NCBI GenBank assembly: GCA_020466095.1
Contig: CM035808.1
Span: 881,501-945,500 of the forward strand
Origin: Chlorops oryzae
Taxonomy: Eukaryota; Arthropoda; Insecta; Diptera; Chloropidae
Reading direction: 5' to 3'
Length of the DNA stretch: 64,000 nt
Below are positions 48,873-58,102 of this stretch, one piece after another; position 1 is the stretch's first letter; each line of letters begins with the position of its first letter. The notes under the pieces are model-generated. The model worked only from the letters and a program-made list of their open reading frames with translations, did not search any database and had not been told where the DNA came from. The position numbers and the translations under genes were made by a program.

Positions 48873-51334
48873 AAACGGAGAGCGCTTTTAGGCGCAAGTG
48901 CCAATCTTATCTCGTATTGTCGATCTTAGTTACAGGTTGCACAGAGTGCCAGCATTGAAATGGTGTGCTCGAGCATGCGCCGTCAGATCATTTCGCGGGC
49001 ATTCTATGGATGGTTGGCTTACTGCAGGCATTTGTCCACAGTTCGAACTCACCTGTCGGGCTTAGTGAATGGACGTATAACGCCAGAATGTATGCTTTTA
49101 ATTTTACCAAAAAAAAATCTAGTTTTTCACAGCTACTCTTTCCGTTTCCGTTCGTAATTCTTTTGAAGTGAAAGCGGACGAGGCCGGTTTGAGCAAGGAA
49201 CGCTGGGATGCACTCAATCAAAATGGAGTAATAACAAATGAGATGGAATTCTTCCGTTTGGTCTATTTCGGTGGCGTTCAACCAGAATTGCGCAAACAAG
49301 TCTGGCCATATCTGCTTGGATATTACAAGTGGGTATTTTCTGTTTTTCATCAAATAATTTCAATTTTGTTGAACTGAAAATTCCGTCCAAAGATTTGGCT
49401 CGACAGCCGACGAACGCAAGCAACAAGATGAGTCCTGCCGGCATTACTATGAGACCACAATGAGTGAATGGTTGGCCGTGGACGCGATAGTCCAACAAAG
49501 GGAAAAGGAGAAGACCGCACGAGCAGTGGCCAAACTGAGCTCGGGCAGCACTAGCGGCAATGAGAAGACAGTACGAGCCATCGATATGGCTGACATGGCT
49601 GAACTGGACAATGAAGTGTTTGACGATATGTCGGATATTTCCGATTCCGGGGACTTAGTTTTCGACGATGAGCAGCAACAACAGCAGCAGCAGAAACAAA
49701 ATGCTATAGCCATAAGCTCAAGTGGTCATCTGACGGTGAAGCCCATTCCACGTGCAATGAAGACTAGCACCGATTCTGGAAATGTTGATGAGGCGAACGA
49801 AGAGGAAGAAGATTCTGACGAGACTGGCCGCAGAGAATAAAGACGACTGGAAATTGTATGCTGAAAACGATGATGAAGCGAAAGCTGATGAGGGAAATAA
49901 TATCGGAAAAGAGGAAACGCAGAACACCCAAAGCGAAACAAGTATGAAGAGCTCTCCGTCGTCGTCGTCATATGAAACGGTTGGAACCGGTTATCAGGTT
50001 TGCCCATCCACATCGGGAAATATAACTGTTTCGGAAGACGTTAAAAGTGTACTCAGCCCTGAATATTTAAGCGCCGACGATCTAACTGCAAAGCTGATCG
50101 ATGAAGAGCTACCCATACCGCTCCTTGAGGACTCTCCGATTACGGAGTGTGAAACAGATCAGTCAACGCCCATTATGGGTCAGCTTGCATCAGTATTTGT
50201 AACGAAAGCCTCAATTGATGTAGCCCAATGGGAACGTAGTCCTCAAGGTTCAAGCTGTGCACCACACTTAACAATTTTGGAAGAAAATTCTTCGGTTGAG
50301 GTGAAGCCAACAATGGACGCCTTGCAGGAGCCAAAGTCAGCGTGCGTGTCGCCAGCGAGCTCTAATGGTGGCGTTTATAGTGTGAGTAGTAGTCCAAGGC
50401 AATGAAACCTTTTTTTTGGGAAATCCATTCAATTTATCTTATCTTCCAGACCGAATTGCTGGAGAAGTTCGGGTTGAATCTTCATCGAATCGAGAAGGAT
50501 GTTCAACGCTGCGATCGGAATTATTGGTATTTTGCCAATGAGAATTTGGACAAGCTTAGGAATGTTATTTCTACGTAAGACCCTTTTTTTTTTGTGGGCA
50601 TCATTCCCTAGCAGAGTTTGAGATTAATATTCTTTTTTGTAGCTATGTCTGGGAGCATTTGGAAATCGGGTACATGCAGGGCATGTGTGACTTGGTTGCC
50701 CCGCTGCTGGTCATTTTCGATGATGAGTCGTTAACGTACAGCTGTTTCTGCAAGCTCATGGAACGTATGATCGAGAATTTCCCCAACGGCGGGGCTATGG
50801 ACATGCATTTTGCCAATATGCGGTAAGGACATGGTCACATTTCCTACATCCATTTCTGATATCTTCTAAGCTAAACTCTGCAATTGGCAGCTCGTTGATA
50901 CAAATTCTGGACTCCGAAATGTACGACCTGATGGACTCCAGTGGGGATTATACGCACTTTTATTTCTGTTATCGTTGGTTCCTGTTGGATTTCAAGCGCG
51001 AATTGGTCTATGATGATGTGTTTGCCACATGGGAAATCATCTGGGCAGCTAAGCATGTCGCTTCGGCACATTTTGTTCTGTTTTTGGCATTGGCATTGCT
51101 CGAGACCTATCGCGATATAATTCTATCCAATAGCATGGACTTTACGGATGTCATTAAGTTCTTTAATGGTTCGTCAATTGTTGGGAATTATCTCGAAACA
51201 CTTACCTTTTCAAATAATATTCCTCTGTTTTCTTTCGCACTTTAGAAATGGCCGAACGTCACAATGCCTCAGCGGTTATACAAATGGCTCGAAGCCTTGT
51301 GCTGCAGCTGCAAATGATCATCGAGAATAAATAA
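27964..51334 (+). CDS. SGSM-type RUN+TBC RabGAP, tandem copy 2 (one-base frame break)
   Basis: Exons: 27964-27985 (MVQAHSS, proposed), 47070-47475, 47558-47777, 47853-48074, 48137-48629, 48693-48829, 48936-49089, 49169-49328, 49393-50381, 50450-50574, 50643-50822, 50891-51168, 51246-51334. All introns are GT-AG with consistent phases. The first exon ends in phase 1 at G|GTAAGTG, exactly what exon 2 needs, as in copy 1. Domains match copy 1: RUN ([40 protein letters not shown]), the middle module, and a TBC domain split by an acidic, Gln-rich linker, with both fingers present (IEKDVQR, GYMQG). It has two introns (47778-47852, 48075-48136) that copy 1 lacks. The summed exons total 3475 nt, one base too many. 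As written the frame ends at 49838-49840, before the fingers. The core 47070-51334 is certain; exon 1 is an inference. Confidence 0.87.
29029..29826. mobile_element. Dispersed ACAAGTAAG...TATACCC element (copy 2)
   Basis: Same order of blocks as 6223-7095 (ACAAGTAAG, AATACCCGACACAGACAC, GCCACGCCCACTTTT twice, ACAGACGGACAGACGGACGG, CTCCTGGTGACGCTGATCAT), ending GTTGGGTATAAAAA. It follows a run of about 17 A. Lies in intron 1 of SGSM copy 2. Confidence 0.8.
29827..30890. other. Intronic, no feature seen
   Basis: Part of the long first intron of SGSM copy 2. AT-rich, with only short frames lacking family features. Confidence 0.5.
30891..31026. mobile_element. MITE with GGGGCTCTCTCCAGATCTG ends (copy 2 of 3)
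   Basis: Hairpin from TAGGGGCTCTCTCC to GGAGAGAGCCTCATA. The internal CGCCTCAGAAATGAATCAG matches 5127-5262. Confidence 0.85.
31965..32632 (-). mobile_element. 5'-truncated non-LTR retrotransposon with RNase H remnant
   Basis: On the minus strand, 32460-32560 translates to YWIPGH, a stop, then [20 protein letters not shown]. This is the RNase H signature (WxPGHxGxxGNExAD) of I/R1/LOA-type LINEs. About 50 further codons follow ([20 protein letters not shown] and beyond). The 3' end is a (TAA)n tail (31961-31981 on the + strand reads as TTA/ATT repeats), as in I-type elements. GTTGACTATT flanks it at 31955-31964 and 32633-32642, a target-site duplication. Dead copy: truncated, with in-frame stops. 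Confidence 0.85.
32663..32903. mobile_element. hAT-like MITE, CAGGGCTCGGAT family (copy 3)
   Basis: TAGGGCACGGAT to ATCCGAGCCTG. Exact 8-bp duplication CTTATAAC (32655-32662 and 32904-32911). Confidence 0.92.
33634..33659. repeat. Perfect short palindrome
   Basis: GGTTACCTAC and GTAGGTAACC separated by 6 bases. It could be a protein site or a chance hairpin. No other context. Confidence 0.7.
33660..35440. other. Intronic, no feature seen
   Basis: Long intron of SGSM copy 2. Some less AT-rich blocks (33400-33800) could be conserved regulatory DNA, but nothing in the sequence itself proves it. Confidence 0.4.
35755..35825 (-). repeat. tRNA-like module
   Basis: The minus strand carries TAGCGTAATGG, an exact A-box match, then CGGTTTGAGGC as a weak B box. 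Same module as 21217-21291 and 45274-45350. Confidence 0.7.
36092..36170 (-). repeat. tRNA-like module with perfect B box
   Basis: The minus strand has TAGCTGGACGG (one mismatch to the A box) and GGTTCGATCCC (perfect B box). Its counterpart near 20 kb is split by an insertion. Confidence 0.75.
36640..36990. repeat. Two further tRNA-like modules, opposite strands
   Basis: GGTTCGAATCC at 36673-36683 (+) is a perfect B box without an A box. On the minus strand, 36912-36990 has GGTTCAAGTCCC (36924-36935) preceded by an A-like TTGGAGTGGTGG. Neither folds as a full tRNA by eye. Confidence 0.6.
36991..40601. other. Intronic; eroded repeat fragments, no gene seen
   Basis: At 37560-37830 there are eroded blocks of the ACAAGTAAG-type element (AAGGCCATTAAGGGCC, GAGAAGGATGTTTATA, GTCCCATTTGAATCTCAGGT). 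TACACGGAGAGAAATAAG at about 37855 resembles the left end of the CACCGAGAGAAA elements, but no right end was found. The rest is AT-rich and shows nothing. Confidence 0.5.
40602..40842. mobile_element. hAT-like MITE, CAGGGCTCGGAT family (copy 4, divergent ends)
   Basis: Ends TAGAGCGTGTATTTTTAAGC and its complement, but with the same GAAGCATACTTTGTGGG core. Exact 8-bp duplication GTCATCAA (40594-40601 and 40843-40850). Confidence 0.9.
40851..41964. other. Intronic, little seen
   Basis: Contains a fragment near 41598-41690 resembling 10480-10540 and 62297-62350 (TTCTGCGAGTCTTA ... AAATGAGAATT). ATATGCGG / CCGCATATGAG motifs around 41058-41100 form a small inverted pair. No gene. Confidence 0.4.
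41965..42403. mobile_element. Element with TACACCGAGAGAAA ends and one tRNA-like module
   Basis: TACACCGAGAGAAAAA at the left is mirrored by TTTCTCTCGGTGTA at the right. The minus strand carries a tRNA-like module at 42127-42205 with a perfect A box TAGCTCAGTTG (42187-42197) and B box GGTTCTATCCC (42142-42152). It matches, inverted, the left part of 44790-45668. Confidence 0.75.
42404..44783. other. Intronic, no gene seen
   Basis: A 102-codon frame at 43270-43578 and a few shorter ones have no recognisable domain. They lie in the intron of SGSM copy 2. Confidence 0.45.
44790..45668. mobile_element. Element with CACCGAGAGAAA ends and two tRNA-like modules
   Basis: CACCGAGAGAAATAAC at the left, TTTTTCTCTCGGTG at the right, with TACAT on both sides (44784-44788, 45669-45673) as a possible 5-bp duplication. 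Module one (44960-45037) has TAGCTCAGTGC and GGTTCTATCCC. Module two (45274-45350) has the exact A box TAGCGTAATGG and the B-like GGTTCAAGGC. Both are on the + strand. No protein ORF. Confidence 0.75.
45732..46333. mobile_element. Possible element with ACACAGAGAGAA / TTTTTCTGTGT ends
   Basis: The left end resembles the CACCGAGAGAAA family and starts 64 bp after the previous element. The inverted match is only about 10 of 12 bases, so the limits are uncertain. Confidence 0.35.
46334..47069. other. End of the long intron 1 of SGSM copy 2
   Basis: Contains a less AT-rich block (46570-46870) and a (TATG)n microsatellite at about 46890-46912. No exon is recognised. Confidence 0.4.
49761..49840 (+). 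other. Frame break in the linker exon of SGSM copy 2
   Basis: The frame set by the acceptor at 49392 ends at a TAA (49838-49840). The frame that joins exon 10 correctly is open only from 49761. One base fewer near ACTGGCC (about 49823-49829) would join the two readings. No plausible GT-AG intron of the right phase was found. Confidence 0.8.
50489..50940 (+). other. Gene-conversion tract, copy 2 side
   Basis: Partner of 18267-18724, covering the end of exon 10, exon 11, two introns and the start of exon 12. Confidence 0.85.
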
Positions 51335-52315
51335 GAAACGATTAAGCAAAACACTGACTTAAATCTGCATTAGTGCAATTATTATAAACAAATCCTAAAT
51401 TAGCTTATTTACATAAGGACCTGTTTGTGCATGCTCTTCCAAAAAAAAAAAAAAAAAAAAAAAAAAAAACGAAAGAAAAAATGGCAGGAATCAAGTTCGG
51501 AATGTTAACGGGCAATTTTTAAGAGAAACAATATCCAATTTGTATAGAAACAATCGAAAAATGAATTTTTATTAAAATGTTAGACAAATGAAAAGTTATT
51601 AAAGAATCTCCTCCTTAAAAGAGTTAACTGTGCCATGCAATGTTTGTAAATAGTATATAAATTGTTGAAAGTGAAAGAAAAATTAGAGGCAGAGAAAAAA
51701 TGTTACAGAAAGATATTTCAGAGAGACTACATATTTACAGGAAATGAAGATGAAACTATTTAAGAGACAAAGATATGCCAAGGCAGCTTGTTGGTGATTC
51801 CATAAAACAATTTTAATTCAACATTGTTGATAGCTACAATCAGTCCACAGAATAATAAAAAAAAATATATATATATATACAGAAAAAGCACTATTTATAG
51901 ATAAATAAGATGGAGTTGAATTGGTTTAAAATGAAAAGTATAAAATACTTTGATTCAGAGATTGAAAAATCCACAAGAAATAGCACCGGCAAAACACATG
52001 CGAACGTATCGAATCAGTTACAATCAAATCCGCGCAGTCATTAAAAGCGCAGTGCTGCCAGTATTTTGGAGGCACTTTTGACTTGGAAATTATAAAATAT
52101 CCTTTTTGCACTAAAAAATTATATGAAAAATGCTAACGAAAAATCTTTTCTATACATTTGAAGTGTTTTTTGGTTAATAAATTAAATAAAAACCTCCATA
52201 AAAATGGGGAAAATCCCTCAATCTGGCATCACTGCTAAAGAGGTTATTCTTATAATACGTTTAAAATACGTTTTTCTCGAAACATCATTTTCTAGAATAA
52301 TGGTCAAAGTCAATG
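51335..52315 (+). other. 3' UTR and flank of SGSM copy 2
   Basis: AT-rich, with an A run of about 29 at 51440-51469 and several AATAAA-like motifs, one near the stop codon. No gene is seen. Confidence 0.5.
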
Positions 52316-52876
52316 TAGGGCGTTTCAGACGTGAAAAAAAGTGTTGAAATTCGAAGACGGCGGGGTCTAAAAAGAAAGTTTAGGCGAAAAGAAAAATTTG
52401 AGCATGATTTTCAATTTTTTTCATTGAGGTTTAGAGGTCGCTAAAATGCACGAAAGCCAAAAATTCAAAATTTTTTCCATAAGGCAAAAATTCATTCAAT
52501 TACAAAAATAAATTTATGTGCAAAAACATGTTTTCGAATCGCTTAAACATATTATGAATCAATTGATCGGTAGAACATAGAACTCTTCCCGGGAAAACCA
52601 TCAATAGAAATAAATTTTTATGTTTTCTGCCCCTAAAAGTATACAGAAAATGTTAAGAATCTGTCAAATCGGAAGATCTTTAAAAAAAAATTAAATAAAA
52701 TTTTTGAAGCTCTCTTTAAGGCGTTTTTTGACGAAAATTCAAGCCATTTTAGCGACCTCTAAACCTTGATCCAAAAAGTTTTTAATCATGCCTGAAGTTT
52801 TGTTAGTACCTTATCTTCTTTTTTAGACGCCGCCGTTTTATAAAATCAACACTTTTTTCACGTCTGAAACGCCCTA
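52316..52876. mobile_element. Long inverted-repeat element with TAGGGCGTTTCAGACGTGAA ends
   Basis: The left arm (TAGGGCGTTTCAGACGTGAA, then AAGTGTTG and GAGGTTTAGAGGTCGCTAAAA) is mirrored by the right arm (TTTTAGCGACCTCTAAACC, then CAACAC and TTCACGTCTGAAACGCCCTA). The arms are about 130-150 bp. ATG flanks both sides as a possible 3-bp duplication. No ORF. Confidence 0.8.
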
Positions 52877-53135
52877 ATGTTATACTCATTTAAAGTTCGC
52901 GTAGCTATCAAAGTTGATTAATTTCAAAAATATTGTTTAATTTTTTTCAACGATTTTTTTACAAAAAAACTGAAGATTTTCGACGCTGTTTTTCATTGTC
53001 GGCATTTTTTTTTTCTCAATGAAATATATTTATTCTGGTACGGACCATTCGACTTTTTCATTTCAGACAACAAACAAAGAGCCTATATCACTTTGACCAA
53101 CGAGCTCCATTTTTATTATTTTTTGATGTCTACTT

Positions 53136-53274
53136 TAAGGGGCTCGCTCCAGATCTGTCATAAATGAAACCGAAATGAAAAACTTCATATAAAAAAAAAC
53201 ACTTCTGAGTCATTTCTGAAGCGTTTTTTTATATGAAGTTTTTCATTTCTGCCTGAGCTGGAGAGAGCCCCTAA
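53136..53274. mobile_element. MITE with GGGGCTCTCTCCAGATCTG ends (copy 3 of 3)
   Basis: TTAAGGGGCTCGCTCC to GGAGAGAGCCCCTAA. This hairpin has a short insertion (ACCGAAATG) compared with the other two copies. Confidence 0.85.
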
Positions 53275-53832
53275 CTTAAAAAAATAAACATATGCAAAGA
53301 ATGTAAAAAATGATTTAAAAAAAATTAAATGTGAAAAAAATTAAAATGATTGAAAAAAATTCCCAAAAAAAGAGGTAAAATCTCTGCCTAAATAAAAAAA
53401 CTCATTAAGCTCGGCGGAATGACGAGCAAGGCGCAAAAAATTTAAATGATCTCCATTAAGTTTTTTTTTGAATTAATTTTCAATGCCATTACTTTTAAAA
53501 ACGGAAACGAGTTCCGTCCCACCCAACATTTTATTAAAATTCTGATCAAAAGCGACTCGAATTCGAGTCGTGTGGTGGATTAATATATAATAATCAAATA
53601 TGCGCTCGTTTTCTGATCGAATATGACTGTTTTGTAGAGAGAAAATGGAACCCCAACCGCGACTCTTTTTGGGGGATGATATTTGATATCATTTGAGAGT
53701 CGTTTTTGAGTCATATTTGTCATCAGAATCGAGTTTTTTTGCCTCATATTTGTGATCATTTTCGAGTCTTTTCCGAGATATATTTACAATCGATTGCTTT
53801 CCCAAAAAAAAAAAAAAAAAATTATTGATAAA

Positions 53833-54370
53833 TAGAGCTCGGATTTTGAATATGTAAAAAAATGAAAAAAAAATTTCTAAAAAATATTCAAAAAAATATT
53901 CAAAAAATTTTCAAAAAATATTGAAAAAATACTCAAAAAATATTCAAAAAATATTCAAAAAATATTCAAAAAATATTCAAAAAATATTCAAAAAATATTC
54001 AAAAAAATTCAAAAAATTCAAATGTCAAAAATTTCAAAATATTCGAAAAATTGAACGATTTTTTGAAACAAGCGAAAAAAGACCCAAGTAAGGGAGCTCA
54101 GGTCGGTCCGGCTATGGTATACGCGACTTCCCAGCATTTTATTCCATAATAAATCGAAAACAACTACCATTTGTAGGCGTGGCAGTTACTGGATCTTGTC
54201 CATTTTCGCCACCTACTATAAACGTGCCTATTAAAATGTTGAATTGTAAACTACTTCGTGACTGAAAATATTCAAAAACACAGTTAAATACAAAAAAATT
54301 CAAAGATTCAAAATTTTCAATAAATTCAAATAATTCAAAAAAAATCAAAATTTTCAAAATCCGAGCTCTA
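53833..54370. mobile_element. hAT-like element, TAGAGCTCGG...CCGAGCTCTA family (copy 2), nested
   Basis: TAGAGCTCGGATTTTGAATA to AAATCCGAGCTCTA, with an A-rich repetitive core (AAAAAATATTC repeats near 53880-54000). Exact 8-bp duplication TTGATAAA (53825-53832 and 54371-54378). Confidence 0.9.
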
Positions 54371-54454
54371 TTGATAAATCAATACAAATTTTTTGGCTTT
54401 TACGTGTGTATATTATGTATGTATTATTTATAGATTCAATATTGCTGTTTTTCC

Positions 54455-54540
54455 TCCTGCCTTGTGTGGGATTTGAACCCGGGAACTCTCGTTTTCTAGT
54501 CCAATGCTCACCCGTCGACACCGTTTTTGCCAAATCGAAA
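54455..54540 (-). repeat. tRNA-like module
   Basis: The minus strand has GGTTCAAATCCC as B box (54468-54479) and an A-like TGTCGACGGGTG upstream. It lies inside the 53518-55110 element. Confidence 0.6.
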
Positions 54541-55110
54541 GTCATGGATTTTTTTTCGTTCAAAACTTTTAATTCGAATTCCATTCAATTCAATTTCGAG
54601 TCAAATTTTGAGTGAAATATGAGATAGCATCAATTAGAATGATCATATTTCAATCCCCTATGTGATTAATTGGCGATTGCTCTATGTTTTGTTTTTGTAC
54701 TTTCAATGCGAATCGCTTTTGAAACATATTTAAGAGTCTTTTACGAGTCTTTATTTAATCATCCATGTGATCATCGCTTTTAAATCATCCAGGGGGCTCA
54801 AATACGACTCACCCGTGGTATTGAAATACGATTCGCTTTTGAAACATTTCAAAGAGTCTTTTTCGAGTCTTTTTCGAGTCTTCTTTTAATCGTGCATGTG
54901 ATCAATCGCTTTTTAATCATCCAAGGGGCTCGAATAGGACTCATCTGTCATCATTGAAATACGACTCGCTTTTGAAACATTTTAAAGAGGTTTTTTCGAG
55001 TCTTCTTTTAATCGCGGATGATATCAATCGCCTTTTAATCATCAAAAGTAATCGAATAAGAATCCTCAAGGTGAATTTTGTAAAAAAAAATCTTCCAAAT
55101 GTTGGGTGGG

Positions 55111-56163
55111 GTGAAGTACAAAGTTTGTTCCAATTAAATTAAGTCAATTTGAGTTGACAGAGCAGCTGAAAAAAAACAAAAAAAAACAAAAAAAAAGGAA
55201 AAAATTTAAACTACATTAAATAACCACAAAATATGTACTTATACAACAAGCAAATATAATATGTATGTGTATATATGCACAGCGAACTCCCATCAGTAAT
55301 ATCGTAAATATCAAACAAAAAAAAGCATCTCTTCTTATACTGGGATTATACCTACTACACATATTAGCTAAGAGACTGTAATTTTTCCTTCTAGAAGATA
55401 TTGAAAATTTTTATCGGCACCCTAAATCGAAATTAAAAATGTATAATTACATCAAATGATGTCTTTTACTACATTCATATGAGGTGTATTAACTGAAATT
55501 CAAAGGATTTTATATTGTATATGTATGTATATTTATGTGCAACCTCGGAATATTCCCCGATTTCTACTCAAATAAGTTATGCCAAAAATTTCGTATTCCC
55601 AAATTGTTGTGCGTGTCCTGTGTACCTAATTGTTAGTATTAAACAAATTTTATATCCTCTCCTCAATATGAACATGTATATTCGTATGTTTACACTCTCA
55701 ACCTACATACATCTGTTTGACCTATTTACAAAAAAGATTTTTCCTCCTCTGTATATAGAATTATTGAAAAAGGCTTTAAGTCGCATATTTTTATTGAACG
55801 TCTCAAAGTGATGTTTTATTTACCGATTCGGGCAGAAGAGAATTTTATGCTCGAATTAAAACAATCACAAAGAAATTTAAAAAAATCAAATATGAAAAAA
55901 ACAAACAAAAAACGAGAGTCTTTTCGCATTTTATGCGAAGGCCAAACATTTTTCAAATTCAATATTTTTTTTTTTTTGTTATTTCAGTATTAAAAATAAA
56001 TTGTATTTTTGTGTATCTTAATTTTTATCAATGTCATTGTTATCAAAGTGAAATAAAATGGAGAAATACCTATATACATTTATAACCTATAAACAGGGTG
56101 TCCAGGCAACTTTATGCATAATTTTAATATCTTGCACCACTTGCCTAAAAATTACTGTTATTA
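55111..56163. other. Intergenic, no gene seen
   Basis: AT-rich, with A runs at 55165-55195. The short frames have no domain features. Confidence 0.5.
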
Positions 56164-56642
56164 GTGTGAGAATTTTGTCACACAACTGTCAAAATTTATA
56201 TGAAAATTTACAATGGGAAAAGTTGCGAAGGCATTTGCGAAGCTGCATGAGTACCACTAGTGGGACTCATGCAGCTTCGAAAATTGTGGGAAATGAGAAA
56301 TTTGTCACACAACTGTCAAAATTTATATGAAAATTTACGATGCGAAAAGTTGCGAAGGTATTTGCGAAGCTGCAAGAGTACCACTAGTGGGACTCATGCA
56401 GCTTCGCAAATTGTGGGAAATGAGAAATTTGTCACACAACTTTCAAAATTTATATGAAAATTTACGATGGGAAAAGTTGCGAAGGCATTTGCTAAGCTGC
56501 ATGAGTACCACTAGTGGGACTCATGCAGCTTCGCAAATTGTGGGAAATGAGAAATTTGTCACACAACTTTCAAAATTTATATGAAAATTTACAATGGGAA
56601 AAGTTGCGAAGGCATTTGCGAAGCTGCATGAGTACCACTATT
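56164..56642. repeat. Tandem array of a 127-bp inverted-end MITE (about 3.8 units)
   Basis: Unit starts at about 56262, 56389 and 56516 (CTCATGCAGCTTC at 56266, 56393, 56520: period 127), preceded by a partial unit. Each unit starts GGACTCATGCAGCTTCG and ends CGAAGCTGCATGAGTACC, so unit ends are inverted to each other. Junctions form the palindrome CCACTAGTGG. Open frames on the + strand are by-products of the repeat. Confidence 0.9.
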
Positions 56643-56656
56643 GAGTCAAGTGACCT

Positions 56657-56819
56657 ATCCACATTCGAGCATGGTTGTGCGAGCGGCTCGGCTCGGCTCG
56701 ATGCAATGCTCGATCGTAAGTGTTGATGTTGGCTAGCCAATTCATCAACCAACATCACCACATACGATCGAGCATTGCATCGAGCCGAACTGCTCGCACG
56801 AGCATGCTAGAATGTGGAT
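56657..56819. repeat. 163-bp hairpin / foldback sequence
   Basis: ATCCACATTCGAGCATGGTT at the left and its approximate complement ending TGCTAGAATGTGGAT at the right. Arms of about 75 bp contain CGATGCAATGCTCGATCGTA with a small loop (GCTAGCCAATTCATCA). Much richer in G+C than its surroundings. Confidence 0.85.
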
Positions 56820-56863
56820 TAACCACTGCAAAAAGGATGATTTTCGTATGTTTTTTTAAACAT

Positions 56864-57004
56864 TAGGGGTATTCACAAAGGGGTCGGAAAATTTTATCTG
56901 CTTAAAAAAATTGTGCAAGATACAAAAAAAGTTTAAAACATTTTTAAGAAGTCGAAACTTTCGGACTTTCCGACGTTCTTAGCACGCCTTTGTGAATACC
57001 CCTA
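56864..57004. mobile_element. MITE with TAGGGGTATTCACAAAG ends (copy 2)
   Basis: Same ends as 4638-4798 (TAGGGGTATTCACAAAGG and CCTTTGTGAATACCCCTA). Confidence 0.8.
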
Positions 57005-57072
57005 TTATAAAAAAACTTTGAAAATTTCAAAATTTTTTTCTTTTTTCCATAAAAACTTGTAAGTGCTATAAC

Positions 57073-57439
57073 TATGCCTCGGAATTTGAATATGTAAAAA
57101 AATTAAAAAACAATTTAAAAAAATATTCAAAAAAAATCAAAAAATTCAAAAAAATTCAAAAAAATCAAAAAAATTCAAAAAATTCAAAAAATTCAAAAAA
57201 TTCAAAAAATTCAAAAATTCAAAAAAATCAAAAAATTCAAAAAAATTCAAAAAAATTCAAAAAAATCAAAAAAATCAAAAAATTCAAAAAATTCCAAATT
57301 AGTTCGATTTAGTATGTCTATTAAAATGTTGAATAGTCAAATTTACAAAAAAGAGCCTACTACTGAATAAAATATTCAAAAAGCACAGTTAAATGCAAAA
57401 AAATCAAAAAAATTCAAAATATTCAAAATCCGAGCTCTA
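57073..57439. mobile_element. hAT-like element, A-rich core family (copy 3)
   Basis: TATGCCTCGGAATTTGAATA to AAATCCGAGCTCTA, with a core of TTCAAAAAA repeats. Flanking 8-mers GCTATAAC and GTTATAAC agree at 7 of 8. Confidence 0.85.
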
Positions 57440-57691
57440 GTTATAACTCAATAACATTTAATTTTTGGTGGTCCTAGAACAAAAAATATAGCCCTTAAAA
57501 AGAGTTATCGCATATTTAAATTATGCATAAAGGTCTTCTTTACACCCTGTATATATATCTATATAAATGTAAATATATTGTCTAAAGGAATTTGGAGGTG
57601 TTTGATTCATTCGAAAAGGACAAGCGTTTTAGCGTCACGAAAATTGAAAAATTCCATGCCTCAACCGATTACCTGGAATATACATAAGAAC

Positions 57692-57754
57692 TAGAGCCCT
57701 TGATATTCGAGTATTCGAATTATTCGAATTATTCAAATAATTTCAAGAGCCCTA
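57692..57754. mobile_element. 63-bp hAT-like micro-element
   Basis: TAGAGCCCTTGATATTCGAG at the left and TTTCAAGAGCCCTA at the right are inverted. An exact 8-bp duplication ATAAGAAC lies on both sides (57684-57691 and 57755-57762). Far below usual MITE size. Confidence 0.8.
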
Positions 57755-58102
57755 ATAAGAACCTCAAAGAGACAAAGTGAATTGCATAGAATGAAATGGA
57801 ATGGCCGTTTTGATATGAAAATTCAGTGAGCAGAGTGTATTGAAATCTGAACGTTGGATCGTGACAAAGTACATTCGAATTATTCCGTGATTGTGTAAGC
57901 AATATTCAAATGAATACAAATGAGAAATATTTTCAATTTCGCACCCATTGGTGGGGGTTCATTGAACCATTTCCATATTTTCAATTCATCGAAAAATTGC
58001 AAGCACTTGCATAAAGCGAATGGGGGAAATTTGCATAACAAAAGTCAGTTGTATCTCAGTCGTGTTCGTTGGCAGGTCTCAACAAAATACGGGGTTCCAG
58101 CA

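Larger units (their letters stand above)
53518..55110. mobile_element. DNA element with CCCACCCAACATTT ends
   Basis: CCCACCCAACATTT at the left is mirrored by AAATGTTGGGTGGG at the right. Inside are many GAGTC/GACTC motifs and three tandem repeats (period about 120-133 bp, 54700-55060) starting CGCTTTTGAAACAT. It carries a nested hAT-like element and a tRNA-like module. No transposase frame is recognised. Confidence 0.7.

Noticed and set aside
56058..56726. Overlapping + strand frames repeating HNCQNLYENLRWEKLRRHL
   Set aside because: Produced by the 127-bp MITE array. The same peptide arises from the single MITE at 19.8 kb.
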